A stretch of DNA of 64,000 bases. Origin: Aegilops tauschii subsp. strangulata (Eukaryota > Streptophyta > Magnoliopsida > Poales > Poaceae). This document shows, one piece after another, positions 43,853-56,278 of the stretch (position 1 is the stretch's first letter; every line of letters begins with the position of its first letter). Both the position numbers and the translations under genes were made by a program. The notes under the pieces were generated by a model. That model saw only the letters and a program-made list of their open reading frames with translations. It was not told the origin of the DNA and made no database searches. The DNA is taken from contig NC_053037.3 in NCBI RefSeq assembly GCF_002575655.3, positions 449,159,793 through 449,223,792 on the forward strand, in the 5' to 3' direction.

Positions 43853-46800
43853 TTATGACGCCTGCTGAGTTGAAGTTCCCGGCTCGTCTTCTGCTCCGGC
43901 TGATCCCAAGACCTCGAAGGTTGACGACTTCCAGTTGATGCCGCTGAGAGCTTCGAACTGGGCTTCTTCGTCAATTAACCTGGCCGGGTCAATCTCGGGG
44001 GCGAAGGTGTGCTGGCGAGCCGGAGGAATCAGACTAAGAGCTTCATAGCGAGGGGTTGGAATCCTTTGATTCTCCGCGTTGTATCCCGGCTGATACTTGG
44101 TTAAGTCGGTGTCGTTCCCAATGATGGTGGCCACCGGGCGCACAGCCTTCACACATGCCGCGAAGTCCTTCTGGTCGAAGGCGGAGCCGTCTTCCTTCAG
44201 GCTTGGGTAACCCAGAGCGATGTCTGCCGGGTCTAGCTCCGGCAGGAATGCTTTGGCCCGGCTCAGCGCGGCAATTGCTCCGGATCTTGCGGAGGCTCGG
44301 CGTAGCTCCTGGATCCGCTGTGGCAGAACAGCGAGCCGGCGCAGGACTTCGGCTAGATGGGTTGGCACCTCGTTGGATAGGGCCACCACAGCTAAGGCGC
44401 GCTGTGACCCGGTGTAGAGTTGTTCCACCAGGGTGTACACGGCCTTTAGCTTGGTGACCACGCTCTGGTTGAGGTTGGCACTCCTGGGACCTGTTTAAAT
44501 AAAGATCAGGTAAGCCGATGACAAGGATGAATCATAACATATACAGATTTGATGAAAGCCGGCGAGGCGACTTACCGAAGATAGCATCCACCATTTGGGA
44601 AACCTGGCGCTTTAGGCCGGAGAGCTTAGCAGTCTTCTCAGTGAGGGCCTTCTCCGCCTGTTCTGCCCGAGTCACCAGTGCGGCTTTCTCCTCAGCCCAG
44701 GCTTTCCGCTCAGCATCGAACTCGGTCTTCAGCTTCTCTTGAGCGGCGATGCTGGAGACGATCTTGGCGTTTGCCTTCTGGGTCTCCATCTCTTGTGTCT
44801 TTAGCCGGCTCTTGAGTTCCGCAAGGTCCGACTCTAATTTCTTGCCAACAGCCTGCATGTATTTCCGGGTTATTAACAGTCGTTCTATAAGTCCCAAGCA
44901 TTTTCCAAGCAAAGACACTTGGCACTTGGGGGCTAATGCATATTGAACGTATCTGTCTACGTACTGCCGGTTCAATTAAGTAAGCCGGACTCTAAGTCTA
45001 CAACATATTCAAGTATAAGTCATAGACTTGGGGGCTAGCATGACAAGGATCACTATGCGGAAAGTAAGAAGACAGCAGAAGGTTACCTCAGATTTTTGTT
45101 GGATCTGGTTGACCATGGCGATCTCGGCGTCCCGGCTCTTGTGAACCTGGCTGATGTAGCCAGAGACGAGCTCTCCAATGCTCAAGTCGGTGTAGCTGGA
45201 GAGATCCAGATTCACCCGGTGGGGTTGCAGCAACTCCCCCTTCGCGGAGCATTTGGCCAGCGCGGTCGGCCTCCCCGGCTCAACATACTCCGTCCGGGTA
45301 ATTACCACGTCCGGGTCGTTAGCCGGTGGGGCTGAGCCGGAGGCCTCCGGGTTAGCTGATGCTTCGGTCGTTGTTTTGGTGGTCGGGGCAGGGGCTTCAG
45401 GCGCCGTGTCCATGGGAATGGTGGCTTCAGAGGCGGCTGGCGGCTGGCGGCTCTTGAGCCGTCGTCTCCGGCTCAGGCAAGTCTGGCACTCCGGCTGACC
45501 TGGTCTTCTTTGCTCTTTTGGTGAGCTTTGCCTGGGCACTGAAAAGACAGAAGTGTTAGGCATACAAAGAGTAAATACAGACAGATAATGTAAGGAGATT
45601 GTTATTACCCGGGTGCAGTTTTGAAGGCCGGCAGACTGGACTGCATGGAGTCACCCGAAGAGGGGGAGGTCTCCTGGTAATTGGAGTCAGAAGAGTTGAG
45701 TGGCTGACGGATGACACCCGCCAACGGATGAAAAGGGTACAGGTGAGAAAAAACCTCAGTACGATGCTTCCTTGTTGTGTCGGGTAACCCGGCGGAGAGT
45801 TCGGTGTCCTTGCGGGCCCGGGTGTGACGCCGGCTTTCATGAACCTGTTGCTTCAAAAGAAATTGAGGGTCTTGATGAGCTAATGGATGAGAAAAGCTTA
45901 CTTTCCGGGTTACTCTTCGGACTTTCAGCTGTGGCAAAGGCTCCGAGTCGGAGGAAAGTGATGTTACCTCTTCAATCACCGGGTTACTGGCGCCGGTGTC
46001 ATCCTGTCAGTAAGCAAAATGTTGATAAGACGGACAGCAGCAAATGACAAATACGGCAAGAGTTTAAAAGGGTTAAGGGTTACCTCTGACTCGGAGCTGT
46101 CGCTTAATTACAGCAACTCCGAAGCAGTGGGTCTGCTTCCCTTTTTGCGAGGGGCGGCTTTCTTGGCGGCTTTCTTCGCCTTCCTCGCCTTCTTGGCCGC
46201 CTCATGGTCATACTTGACCCGCCAGAATTTGTCATCAGCCTGAGAAATACAGTAATGAACTCTTAAAAAGGTTCAGAGCAAGGTGACATGTAAAAAAAGT
46301 GGAAAGGTTAAAGTCAGCGGCTTACCGCTGGGGCTGGATTGGTCTTGCAGAACGGGGCTAGCCCGGTTCTTCCACAGTCTGCCAGGCTCTCGTTTAACAG
46401 AGCGTTGGTCTCTTCTTCAGCAACGTCTTCTGGAAGATCATTGCGACTGTGCCTCTGCGGGTCATCCTTTCGCCCGGTGTACTCACACATTAAGCCGGGA
46501 CGGCGGCTCAATGGGATCACCTGCCATGAGATCCAGACCCGGACCAGGTCAATTCCGTTCAGACCGTTGCCTAGCAGGGCCTTGATCTTGTTGATCGTTG
46601 GAAGCAGGGGCTGGCGTTCCGCGGCAGTCAGTTTGTCGGATAATGGATGAGTCGGCTCCAGGCGCGATGGGCGAAAACCGGGCAGCGGGCTCTCATCAGC
46701 CGGGGACGTGTCTTGGCAGTAGAACCAAGTCATATTCCAGTCCTTGGGGTGACTTGGCGGCTCTGCGTAAGGGAATAGACAGTCCCTGCGCCGTTGGATG

Positions 46801-47219
46801 GAGATGCCGCCTAACTCTAGACTTGGACCGTTTGCGCACTCATTTTGGCGGTTCAAATAAAACAGCTCTCTGAAGAGCAGCAGACTCGGCTCTTCTCCAA
46901 GATATACTTCACAAAAAACTTGGAAGTTGCAGATGTTGGATATGGAATTGGGTCCTATATCCTGAGGCCGAAGGTCAAAGAAGTTGAGCACGTCCCGGAA
47001 GAATTTTGAGCCGGGTGGTGCGAAGCCTCGGCTCATATGGTCCGCAAAGATCACTACCTCCCCATCCCTCGGTTGTGGTCTTTCTTCTGACGGGTCAGGG
47101 GCACGGTAGGACATCACTTCCTTCTTGGGCAGATATCCGGACTTAACAAAGTTGGCCAGGGTCTCATCAGTGACGTTGGATCTCATCCAGTTGCAAGTGA
47201 TGGGAGCCTTGGGAGGCAT
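43853..47219 (-). CDS. Element G antisense multi-exon gene (Transposase_28-type)
   Basis: Minus-strand exons with consensus sites: 47219-46326, 46239-46084, 46003-45902, 45844-(end unclear), a middle exon ending near 45610, 45538-45087, 44852-44576, 44490-43853. Exon 1 (298 codons, MPPKAPITCNWMRSNVTDET) includes PRDGEVVIFADHMSRGFAPP and FFRDVLNFFDLRPQDIGPNS, matching the 'putative gypsy type transposon' (PF04195) family. Later exons give a basic Lys/Ala-rich patch, an acidic segment and a coiled coil (LAELKSRLKTQEMETQKANA). Phases of exons 1-3 agree. Lesions: TAA at 46110-46108 in exon 2, and a three-fold 7-bp repeat (GGCGGCT near 45434) that shifts frame. Its role in the element is unknown. 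Confidence 0.65.
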
Positions 47220-48009
47220 GGTGACGGTTGGTGGTCTATGAGGAAGAGAAAAGTGTCCCGGTTAATTATAAGCCGGGGATTATCATTCAAACTACAGTGA
47301 CGGCTTATGAAGGGGACTAATGATATATATTGATACGGTGAGTTATCTAAGCCGTCGGGGCTTTCAGGATAAGTTGGTCATCTACGGCTTACTGCAGTTA
47401 AGTCGGAGGATTTTACAGAGCATGGTTCTCTTTAAACCGGAAAGTTCTACGGCGCGTGCTTTCTTTAAGTCGGAAGTATAAGCCGCCAAGATTCAAGGAC
47501 TGCAGTTTTTACTAAGTGTGGTAAAACAGATTTCACATATGGCAGTAACTTTTTCGGATCAAAATGGTCGGGCGAGATGAAAATTTTCTAGACCTAAAAA
47601 ACAGAGGCAGGAGAAGTTCTTGAGGTTGAACACAGTTCTTATGCAGTAAAAAGAGGGTTTCTTGCAGATGAAATGGGTTTCAAACATTTACCGCAGTGGT
47701 TCTACGCGAGGTTAAGGATCAACCAACTACGGTGGCAACAAGGACTACCGAGTTTGTGGGCAATGGTGACGAACACGAAGAACTGAAGGAACCCTACCGC
47801 AGATTTGTTCTAGCAAGGCAGAGAAGACTCACCGGAGTTGAGGAAGAGAGGAGGTCGCCGCTATTATCTGGTCCGAGTCAGGGTGATGCAGCGGCCGGGT
47901 CGATGAAGATCAGGGGCGCGACGGCGGCGGCAGTGGCAGAAGCTCGGGCAGAGGAGCGACAGCGCGAGGAAGAAGAAGGAGAGTGTGAGAAGAGAGCGTT
48001 GGGCCGGCC

Positions 48010-48017
48010 TATTTATA
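48010..48017 (-). promoter_or_regulatory. TATA box for the antisense gene of element G
   Basis: Minus strand reads CCTTATAAATAGG here, followed downstream (47999-47900 on the minus strand) by a pyrimidine-rich stretch typical of plant 5' untranslated leaders. The first coding exon starts at 47219, so a leader of about 760 bases, perhaps with an intron, is implied. It sits inside the element about 290 bp from the 3' LTR and is not part of the LTR. Confidence 0.55.
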
Positions 48018-48287
48018 AGGCAGAGTCATAAGTGGGCGCGGGATTCAAGGAGGTCACGGCGTGGTTATCTCCCCCTCACGGCGCCTCGATTTTCGGAATG
48101 ACAGTAAAAGCAAAGATCCGTTGCGGATCTGGCGGAGTAAAAAACGGACTTAATGGAGGATGACGTCACGGCGGATTATCCGGAGTCCGGAGGTTGACGT
48201 CACTCCGGGTTATGGCCTTCACATGAATGGTAAGCCGGAGATTTTTTCTGTCTACAGAGCTGAAGATTGACACGAGCCGGCTCAAAT

Positions 48288-48302
48288 CAATCTGGGGCCT
48301 AA
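48288..48302 (+). other. Element G polypurine tract region
   Basis: AATCTGGGGCCTAA directly precedes the 3' LTR, in the position of the plus-strand primer. Confidence 0.5.
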
Positions 48303-48819
48303 TGTTGAGGATATAGACCTTAGAGTCACCCGCCAGGAGGGGCCGGGTTACTCGTAGGGTCGTTGCCAGAAGCCCGGAGCCAAGTTTCAAGATAATGGGC
48401 CAGAGATGGGCTGAGACCCGGATATGGCTTAAAGCCCGTAGTTATCATCATGGTTATAGTAGACTTGTAGTGTAAGGCAAGTATTGTTTAGAGTCCGAGC
48501 CGGACGCTCTTATGAGCCGGCCGGGACTCTAAGGGCTGCTGGGCGTCAGCCTCCCTATATAAAGGGAGGACCCGGCAGCGGTTTAAGGGCGACAACAATC
48601 TCATCAAGAACCAGGCATAGCTATTTAGCTCCCTGGCGATTGTAACCCTAATCAATAACACCTCGAACTGGACGTAGGCTTTTACCTTCACCGTAAGGGG
48701 CCGAACCAGTATAAACCCTCGTGTTCCCTGTCCCGCATAACCCCTTCAAGCTTCCTAGTTGCGATGGCTCCACGACTAAGTCCTAGCTTAAGGACATCTG
48801 CCGTGACAATTCCACGACA
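48303..48819 (+). mobile_element. Element G 3' LTR (517 bp)
   Basis: TGTTGAGG...CCACGACA followed by the ATATC duplication. Six differences from the 5' LTR by eye. It is the only G LTR in the window outside the array. Confidence 0.93.
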
Positions 48820-49549
48820 ATATCAAAAAGGACAGGCATTGTTAATGTAAGATCAGCATTGTTCAGAGTATGAGTAGGATAATGCAAGAAACATCATTGA
48901 TATGTCCCTGTTGGAACTGGGAGGAAAATATAGGGAAATGTATACTGGGTTCGAAAATATAGAAGTGCCATGCATGGTTATACTCATGTTATCTCGCAAT
49001 CGATTCTTCACAGGAAACTACCATGTCATGCATGTTATGTAATCATGTTCTGTCCTCACAAACAAATCTTTCAAGGTAACTAACATACCATGCATTGTTA
49101 TATACTCGTGTTCTGTGGGCAAATTTTTTGTGAGGATATTATTCTAGCCATTGATTGCTGAAGGGCGAATATAGGTATGTACACATGGTAAGCATTACAG
49201 GATTTCACTACTTCCAAATATAGAGTTCTCCATATGCACATTTACTTCCCTAATGTATGGTTAGATGAAACCAACAGTGTGGTGCATGTTTCTACATCAT
49301 GAAAATGAGGAAACTAACATGGCCATTGATACACACTCATATTTAGTAGTAGTATATAGATTACTGTAAAATAAGGAGAATATCCATATATTCCTAACCG
49401 TTTGATTATTCAGGGGTACAAATTGGCTGTAATGACATGATCACAATCGCATGAATTAACTCATTCCAAATATAGCTGATTTACGACGTCTCTAATACAT
49501 TGCCATAGTTCTACTCAAATTCTGCTCAAACAGGGATATGCCAACTTAC
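48820..49549 (-). other. Host-gene intron remnant right of element G
   Basis: About 730 bp of AT-rich, non-coding sequence between the G insertion and the splice donor ACTTAC (rc GTAAGT) at 49544-49549. With the 23 bp left of G (35765-35787) it forms an intron of about 0.75 kb before the insertion. It contains weak repeats around CATGCATGTTATGT and no gene. Confidence 0.65.
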
Positions 49550-49882
49550 ACGCGCCGTCCCAGCAATACGTGGTGCCATCTGCTTTGTCGATTGCGTAGA
49601 TGATGCCATTGTGTTCAATAGCATCACAGAAGTGTGTATCAGCTTTGACAATGATCCACTGCGAGCTGAGTTGTCTCCAGCTAAAGAAGGCACCGGCGTA
49701 AAGATAGGCGAGTCCGCGGTCGAACAAGGCAATTAGCTTGAAGTCTATGTAATTCGCATGTCGTGTGGGCACTTGGCAGATTACAATCTTCTGCAAAACA
49801 AGGTCCGTCCAACTGACGTGGTAATCTAGATGACTAGGACCGCGATGGTAAAACTCTATATAATCCAATGGAGGAAGGATAA
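49550..49882 (-). pseudogene. DUF295/KIB-type gene, upstream exon (5' truncated)
   Basis: Minus-strand frame VILPPLDYIEFYHRG ... IDFKLIALFDRGLAYLYAGA ... ADTHFCDAIEHNGIIYAIDK ... TTYCWDGA, ending in donor GTAAGT with one leftover base (T). Joined to the exon at 35764 (leftover TT), the codon is TTT and the frame continues into TALCNHTTFAKK, so the two exons belong to one gene. The 'LAYxxxG...W' and 'D..xxxG.IYAID..G' blocks fit DUF295. Upstream of VILPPL the gene is replaced at 49883 by gypsy gag sequence, so any F-box and the start codon are missing. Confidence 0.75.
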
Positions 49883-50887
49883 CCTCTGGTTGAAGCACTT
49901 GTTAGCATAGTAACCTTTCTGCTGACATTTGTTGCAAGTCACCTCTGAGAGTGGACGGTGATAAGGAGCATTGGACTTTGGAGCTTGATTCTGAGGCTTG
50001 TTCTGATAGCCAGAGTTGGAAAAGTTGGAAGAACCATGGCCACCTTTGTTCTTCTGCTGGTAAGGCTGACGAAACGGAGGAGGAGGCAACCAGAACTTCT
50101 GTTGCATAGCTGTCACAAGTGAGGAAGAAGAAGACTGAACTGCGTCTCTGACTCTCTTCTTAGAAGCCTCACACTTGAGCTGAGCAGCCTCTTGCTTCAG
50201 TGCCATATTGTAGAATTGATCAAACTGAGTAGGCTCAACAAGAATGAGAGCTAACTGCAAATCCTCTTTAAGGCCACCTCTGAAGTGATAGATCATGCTT
50301 CTCTCATCAGGAACGTCTTGTTTAGCGAAGCGAGCAAGTTTCTGAAACTGAATGTTGTATTGATACACAGACATGTTGCCTTGCTTGAGATTGCGGAACT
50401 CCTCACGCTTGCTCTCAACAACACTTTGTGGAATGTGGTGCGCTTTGAAGTCCCGACAGAAGTCAGTCCAAGTGATCACACGACCTCCTCTGGAATCTTT
50501 GTATTGTTGATACCAATCAGCAGCTTGGTCCTTGAGCTGGAAAGAAGCGAACTTGACAAAGTCCTCAGGCCTGACATTGCTACATTCAAAATGCTTGTTG
50601 ATGTCCACGAGCCAATCATCGGCATCCGTGGCCTCAGCACAGTAGCTGAAAGACTTGGGCTGATTTGCGAGAAACTGGTTGAGAGTGGCGAAGTGAAACT
50701 GATTGTTGCCTTGACCTTGATTGCCTTGCCCTTGAGTACGTTCTTGCAAGAGTTGCAGAATCATCTGAGCATTGGCGTTGGTGGCTGCCATGATTGCTTG
50801 CCATGCCTCCGGAGGTGGAGGTGGTGGCGGAGGGTTCGCTTGACTCCCCTCATTGCGATCCGGATTCTGACGCGTTGGCGGAGCCAT
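49883..50887 (-). pseudogene. gag: Element H gag, truncated copy
   Basis: ATG at 50887 (MAPPTRQNPDRNEGSQ), then the retrotransposon Gag domain (DWLVDINKHFECSNVRPED; VESKREEFRNLKQGNMSVYQ) and a zinc knuckle CNKCQQKGYYANKC in which the conserved His is Tyr (full copy: GHYANKC). After FNQR it runs into host exon sequence and stops at about 49856. Confidence 0.82.
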
Positions 50888-52020
50888 CCTGAAGAGGGTG
50901 ACATCCGTTAGCATCTTGATAGACAAATAGATAACTAGAATCAACGGATAGAAATTGCAACATATAGTCTTCACAATAAACATTCGAACGAAGATGCACG
51001 AATGAATTCCGTAGTAAATCATCACACTTCCATAAGTTGAGAAGCCACTTGAAAAAGATATGGAGTGAGCATATGAATTCGAAGCAACTCGAATACCACA
51101 ATACAAAACAAAACAAGTATTGGCTTGCAGAATAAGCCGGAACAAACATATGATAGATATTTCGTCCGAAGTTTTCGTGGTGGGGCCCACACGGGCTCAA
51201 TCGTACAGCACCATCATGTACAAGGCTGTGCACATGACATACGAAGCGTCCCCGAGTCGGCAAAGCCATGGACTCTTTAAGACACAACGAGACCACTGTA
51301 AAATCAACCGTGGAAAGGCGGACCACTAGACGTCGAACCCCAATCTCATATCATGCGTCTGTCGGAAAGATATCCTAAGGCTACTTGAATTCCCACTTAT
51401 AAACTCCCGAAACTTTCTGGTTATGCAATCTGGTGTAGGGGATACAGGGGACACAAAATATATCACCCAAACTAACAATCCCTAGATCCAGCTGTATCCA
51501 TCCGTCAACACATAACCCAGAAACCTTCGGAAATCGTTTACCTCAACCTTCGAAAAACATCCGTTATACAAGTTATGGCAATACTCCCAAACTCCCGCCC
51601 CAGTACTGGGTGGCGTCGAGGTGATCTCACCAACAACTGCATAAAAGAGATTTCGATGTCGGCGAAACTCAGGTATTCCAGAACTGCAACGATAAAATTG
51701 TGACGACAACACCTCGGAGCTCAACTCCCCGGGACACTGCCACAACCCCTAAATGACAGGAGGCACCAAGAACAATGTTCTCGTCACAAAACCATCGGAA
51801 CGATTCCAAGATACCCGCGTGATCCTAAAAATTTTTGGTGAAATTTGAGGAGAGAATAGTCAAAACTTCTACGTCAGGAGACCTCACCAGAGCGACGAAG
51901 GGACTGAGGAGTAAAAAGAATCCTACTCTCCGATATATATAATCCTAAGACTCACATTTTTATTCTAGACTCAACAACGCCAGCGATTCGATCAAGCAGG
52001 GGGGCTCCTAAGTCGGGGAT

Positions 52021-52033
52021 GGCTCTGATACCA
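52021..52033 (-). other. Element H primer binding site (partial copy)
   Basis: Minus strand reads TGGTATCAGAGCC, exactly the initiator tRNA-Met site, three bases after the LTR end at 52037. Confidence 0.85.
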
Positions 52034-52036
52034 ACT

Positions 52037-55000
52037 TGTAACGCCCACGATGCGGCTATATCTCCAACGTGTCGAGGCACGACTTAGAGGCATAACCGCA
52101 TAGTGGTTTTGTCGCAAGAAGGGTCATCTTCACACAATCCCATGTAATGAACAAGAATGGGATAAAGAGTTGGCTTACAATCGCCACTTCACACAATACA
52201 TAAATATTATTCATACATCATCCAAATACAAGCATATAGACCGACTACGGTCAAAAATCCAGATGAAAATAAGATAACCCCAAATGCTAGATCCCCGATC
52301 GTCCCAACTGGGCTCCACTACTGATCATCAGGAAAAGACACATAGTAACGACCACGTTCCTCGTCGAACTCCCACTTGAGATCGACGCCATCATCTGCAA
52401 TGGCATCGTCGGCACCTGCAACTGCTTCGGTAGAATCTGTGCGTCACGGGGACTCAACAATCTCACACCCGCGAGATCAAGACTATTTAAGCTTAAAGGA
52501 AAGGATGGTGTAGTGAGGTGGAGCTGCAGCGGCAAAAGCATATATGGTGGCTAACTTGCGCAAATGAGAGCGAGAAGAGAAGCAACGGAACGGACGTCAT
52601 CTAGCAATGACCAAGAAGTGATCTTGAACACCTACTTACGTCATACATAACACAGACCGTGTTCACTTCCCGGACTCCGCCGAGAAGAGACCATCACGGC
52701 TACACACGCAGTTGATGTATTTTACTTGGGTCAAGTGACAAGTTATCTACAACCGGACATTAACAAATTCCCATCTGCCTCATAACCGCGGGCACGGCTT
52801 TCGAAAGATAATACCCTGCAGGGGTGTCCCAACTTAGCCCATCATAAGCTCTCACGGTCAACGAAGGATAAACCTTCTCCCGGAAAGACCCGATCAGTCT
52901 CGAAATCCCGGTTTACAAGACATCTCGACAATGGTAAAACAAGACCAGCAAAGCCGCCCGAATGTGCCGACAAATCCCGATAGGAGCTGCACATATCTCG
53001 TTCTCAGGGCACACCGGATAAGTCAAGCTACGAGTAAAACCAGACCTCGAGTTTCCCCGAGGTGGCCCCGCAGGCTGCTCGGTTCGGACCAACAGTCGAA
53101 GGAGCACTGGCCCAGGGGGTTAAAATAAGATGACCCTCGGGCTCGCGAAAACCCGGGGGAAAAAGGCTTAGGTAGCAAATGGTAAAACCAAGGTTGGGCC
53201 TTGCTGGAGGAGTTTTATTCAAGGCGAACTGTCAAGGGGGTCCCATAAATCACCCGACCGCGTAAGGAACGCAAACTCAAGGAACATAATCCCGGTATAA
53301 CAGTAACTAGGGCGGCAAGAGTGGAACAAAACACCAGGCATAAGGCCGAGCCTTCCACCCTTTACCAAAAAATATATATATGCATTAATTAAATAAGAGA
53401 TATTGTGATATCCCAACATATCCATGTTCCGACATGGAACGAACTTCGACTTCACCTGCAACTAGCAACCGTATAAGAAGGGCTGAGCAAAAGCGGTAAC
53501 TTAGCCAAACAATGGTTTGCTAGGAAAAGATGGTTAGGGGCTGACATGGCTAAAATGGGAGACATGATATAGCAAGTGATAGGTAGCGGAGCATGGCAAT
53601 AGAGCGAACAACTAGCAAAGCAAAGATAGAAGTGATTTCGAGGGGTGGTCATCTTGCCTGCAAGATTCTCAGAGTTGTCGAAAGCTTGATCCTCGTAAGC
53701 GTACTCGACAGGTTCCTCATTCACGAACTCGTCTCCCGGCTCTACCCAAGACAAGAACACAAGCAAAAGGAACCACAATCAACAACGAGAAATGCACAAG
53801 CAACATGATGCAAAACATGTATGATATGCAAGATGTGATATGCGATGCATATGCGTGCTCCGGAAGGAAAATGATGAACAAGGTAGTAAATTGGCAAACC
53901 AAGCATGCCACTGGAAAGATGAGATGATTTCGGACGAAATCGATATAAAGATCACCGGAATCGGATGCACGGTTTGCAAATGGCAAGCAAAACAAGAATG
54001 ACACGAATCTGCGATAAACAGCAAGATAGCACTTAAAATGCAACAAGCAACAATACTACAACACTCCAACATAGAAACAAAGCACATGGCAGTAATCTAC
54101 AGGAGATGCTTGACAAAAGATGAACACTGAGCTATGGCTAGTTCACAACATATCAAGCTCAAACAAGCATGGCAAAAATGCAAAAGATTACAGGTTCACA
54201 GACTTGGTGAAAAACTGGACATGGCAGAAAACAGCATCATGTAGCAATGTTCAGAGCACGAAATCAACATGCTACAAGAACTTAACATAGCAAAACAAGG
54301 TATGGAAGTGTTCTACTAAATGCGTATGACAAAAGTCCCTTACTGACCATAAGCCAAAAAGGACCAGAAGATATGATGGCAAGCATGTAAACATAGCAAG
54401 TTTCGTTATCAGGTTTCAGACTTGGCAGAAAACAGAGCATGGCAGAAATATTAATATGTAGGCCTCTTTGTGAGCTTGATGCACTCACTACAGAGCAATG
54501 AATGACAAACCAAGCATACCTACAGCAATATGGCATGTTTATGAATCTATCCATGGCAAGAACAATAGCATAGCATGTATGGATCAACTACAATAAGCTT
54601 GGCAAAATTGCATATCATGTTAAGGATCTGCCAGAAATATTTTAGAGCAAAAGTAGAGCAAGATTGAGTCATGCTATGGCACTCCATAATTGCAAACAAT
54701 TGCAGAAATGTATCAATTACAACTATACCTACAAAACATCCTTACTGAACATCTCCAAAATATGCATGGATCTCTCTGTAGCATCAAGTTTACATGGCAA
54801 CAAAATTACAGCAGACAAGGACTTGGAGAAATCACAGTCCCTGAAATCAGAAATATTACGGGGCCTACTTTGTATGCTTGTGCTAGTCACCACAGAGATC
54901 ACAAAATTACATGGACTACACCACTGGAAAGATGGCATGGCATACTTCAAAACACATGTAGAGCTCATGCTCAAAAGATGCACAGATTAAATGATACAAA

Positions 55001-56242
55001 AATGACAAATCTCCAAGTTCTGATAAGAACCAGAGAATAACAGCAAATAGCCCTCTTCCAACAGATATTTGGGCGCATCAAGATGACCTCTAATGAAAAT
55101 GGTGCAATTGAACAAAATGAAGAGCATCACGAGACGAACAATTTTACATATTACACGCGCGAATCGGAGCTACATGCACGGAGTTATGGCATCACGAACA
55201 GAGGCACATGCTGAAGATATCTGAGGACTTAGAGAAATAAGAGGGGGCGAGAAAGTCATCGGGGCTACCAGATCTGGATCGAGGCCGGGTCGAGCTTCGA
55301 CGGGGCGGCGACCGGAGATGGGACCGGCGACGGAGGAAGGAGAGGAGGCGGCCGGAGGAGGGGCGCCGGCCGGAGGTGGCGCTGGCGGGCGGTGGCGCGG
55401 CGCCGGCGGGGAGGCGGCCGGCGGCGGCAGGCGAAGACGGGCGGCCGCGGCGGGGCGGCGCCGGCCGGCGGCGACGCGCGGGTGCGCGGGGGCAGGCGCG
55501 AGGCGGCGGCGGATCGGGCCGGGCGGGCCCCGCCTGGGCCCGGCGGGCCGGCGGCGTGGGGAGAGGGAGGAGGCGACGTGGCGCGCTGCGATTCGTCGGG
55601 GCGCGGCGGCGGACGTGTCCGGCGGGGTACGGACGCGTCCGGCGGCGCGGAGGGATTTTTTACTAGGGTTGGAGTGAGAATGTATTTCGGGATGCCCACA
55701 TATTTATAGGTAGAGGGAGCTAGGAGGCTCCAAATGAGGTGCGGTTTTCGCCCACACGATCGTGATCGAACGACCTAGAGCATGGAAGAGAGTTTGGTGG
55801 GTTTTGGGCTGCTTTTAGAGGGGGTTTTTGCTGGACACTCAAATGGACTTGCGGATGCCCGGTTAACCGTTGGAGTACCAAATGACCTCCGAATGGAACG
55901 AAACTTGACCGGTAGACTCCGGGTGGTATACTAGGGCCACATGACAAGCCTCGGTCCATTCCGAGAAAGTTTGACACACGCACACGAAAGAAAACAAGAG
56001 GGGTGCACCGGAGGAGATAGGAGCGCCGGATTGCAAAACGGACAACGGGGAAAATGCTCGGATGCATGAGACGAACACGTATGCGAATGCAATGCACATG
56101 ATGACATGATATGAAAATGCATGACATGACACAATACAAAACGAAAGACAAAACCCGACAACGGAGGGAATAACATAACACATAGCCGGAAATGGCAAGA
56201 GTCGGAGTTACAAATATGGCAAGTTACATGCGGGGTGTTACA
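52037..56242 (-). mobile_element. Element H LTR, complete (4206 bp)
   Basis: Minus strand starts TGTAACACCCCGCATG at 56242 and ends GGGCGTTACA at 52037. It serves as 3' LTR of the full internal region to its right and as 5' LTR of the partial one to its left. TATA box CCTATAAATA on the minus strand at 55701-55710, followed by a very GC-rich stretch (55265-55680), so about 3.5 kb of the LTR lies downstream of the promoter. Proline/arginine-rich frames in the GC-rich part are compositional. The unusual length recalls the 4-5 kb LTRs of Sukkula/Erika-type barley elements; family not confirmed. Confidence 0.88.
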
Positions 56243-56278
56243 ACACTGCACCACTACGAGAGGATCTCGTCCCGAGAT

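Larger units (their letters stand above)
35788..48819 (+). mobile_element. Element G: full-length TAT-lineage Ty3/gypsy retrotransposon
   Basis: 13,032 bp with 517-bp LTRs and target duplication ATATC (35783-35787 and 48820-48824). The order gag, protease, reverse transcriptase, RNase H, second (archaeal-type) RNase H, integrase on the + strand, followed by a long 3' region with an antisense spliced gene, is the hallmark of the TAT lineage in grasses. Six differences in 517 bp separate the LTRs (about 1.2%). Coding is close to intact but has three nonsense codons (36576, 39566, 41240) and two frameshifts at poly-C runs. Confidence 0.93.
49883..52036 (-). mobile_element. Element H, partial internal region (leader and gag)
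   Basis: Matches 59368-61516 at about 99.4% (offset 9485 then 9480, a 5-bp AAAAC difference near 51110). It is the start of an H internal region read on the minus strand from the PBS, broken off inside gag at the host exon. 50888-52020 is untranslated leader with no gene. Confidence 0.88.

Noticed and set aside
43853..47219. Antisense exons of G as a captured host gene
   Set aside because: The same kind of antisense gene is found in other TAT-lineage elements, including element A here, so it is a normal part of the lineage rather than a new capture.
47696..48031. 111-residue + strand frame near the G 3' end
   Set aside because: Overlaps the antisense TATA box and its purine/pyrimidine-biased leader; no homology recognised.
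35271..49882. A functional DUF295/KIB-type gene
   Set aside because: The 5' part is missing at 49883, and 13 kb of retrotransposon occupies the intron; no start codon or F-box region is present.
55265..55699. Proline/arginine-rich 144-residue frame as a protein gene
   Set aside because: It spans the TATA box and GC-rich block of the H LTR; several frames on both strands are open there because of base composition.
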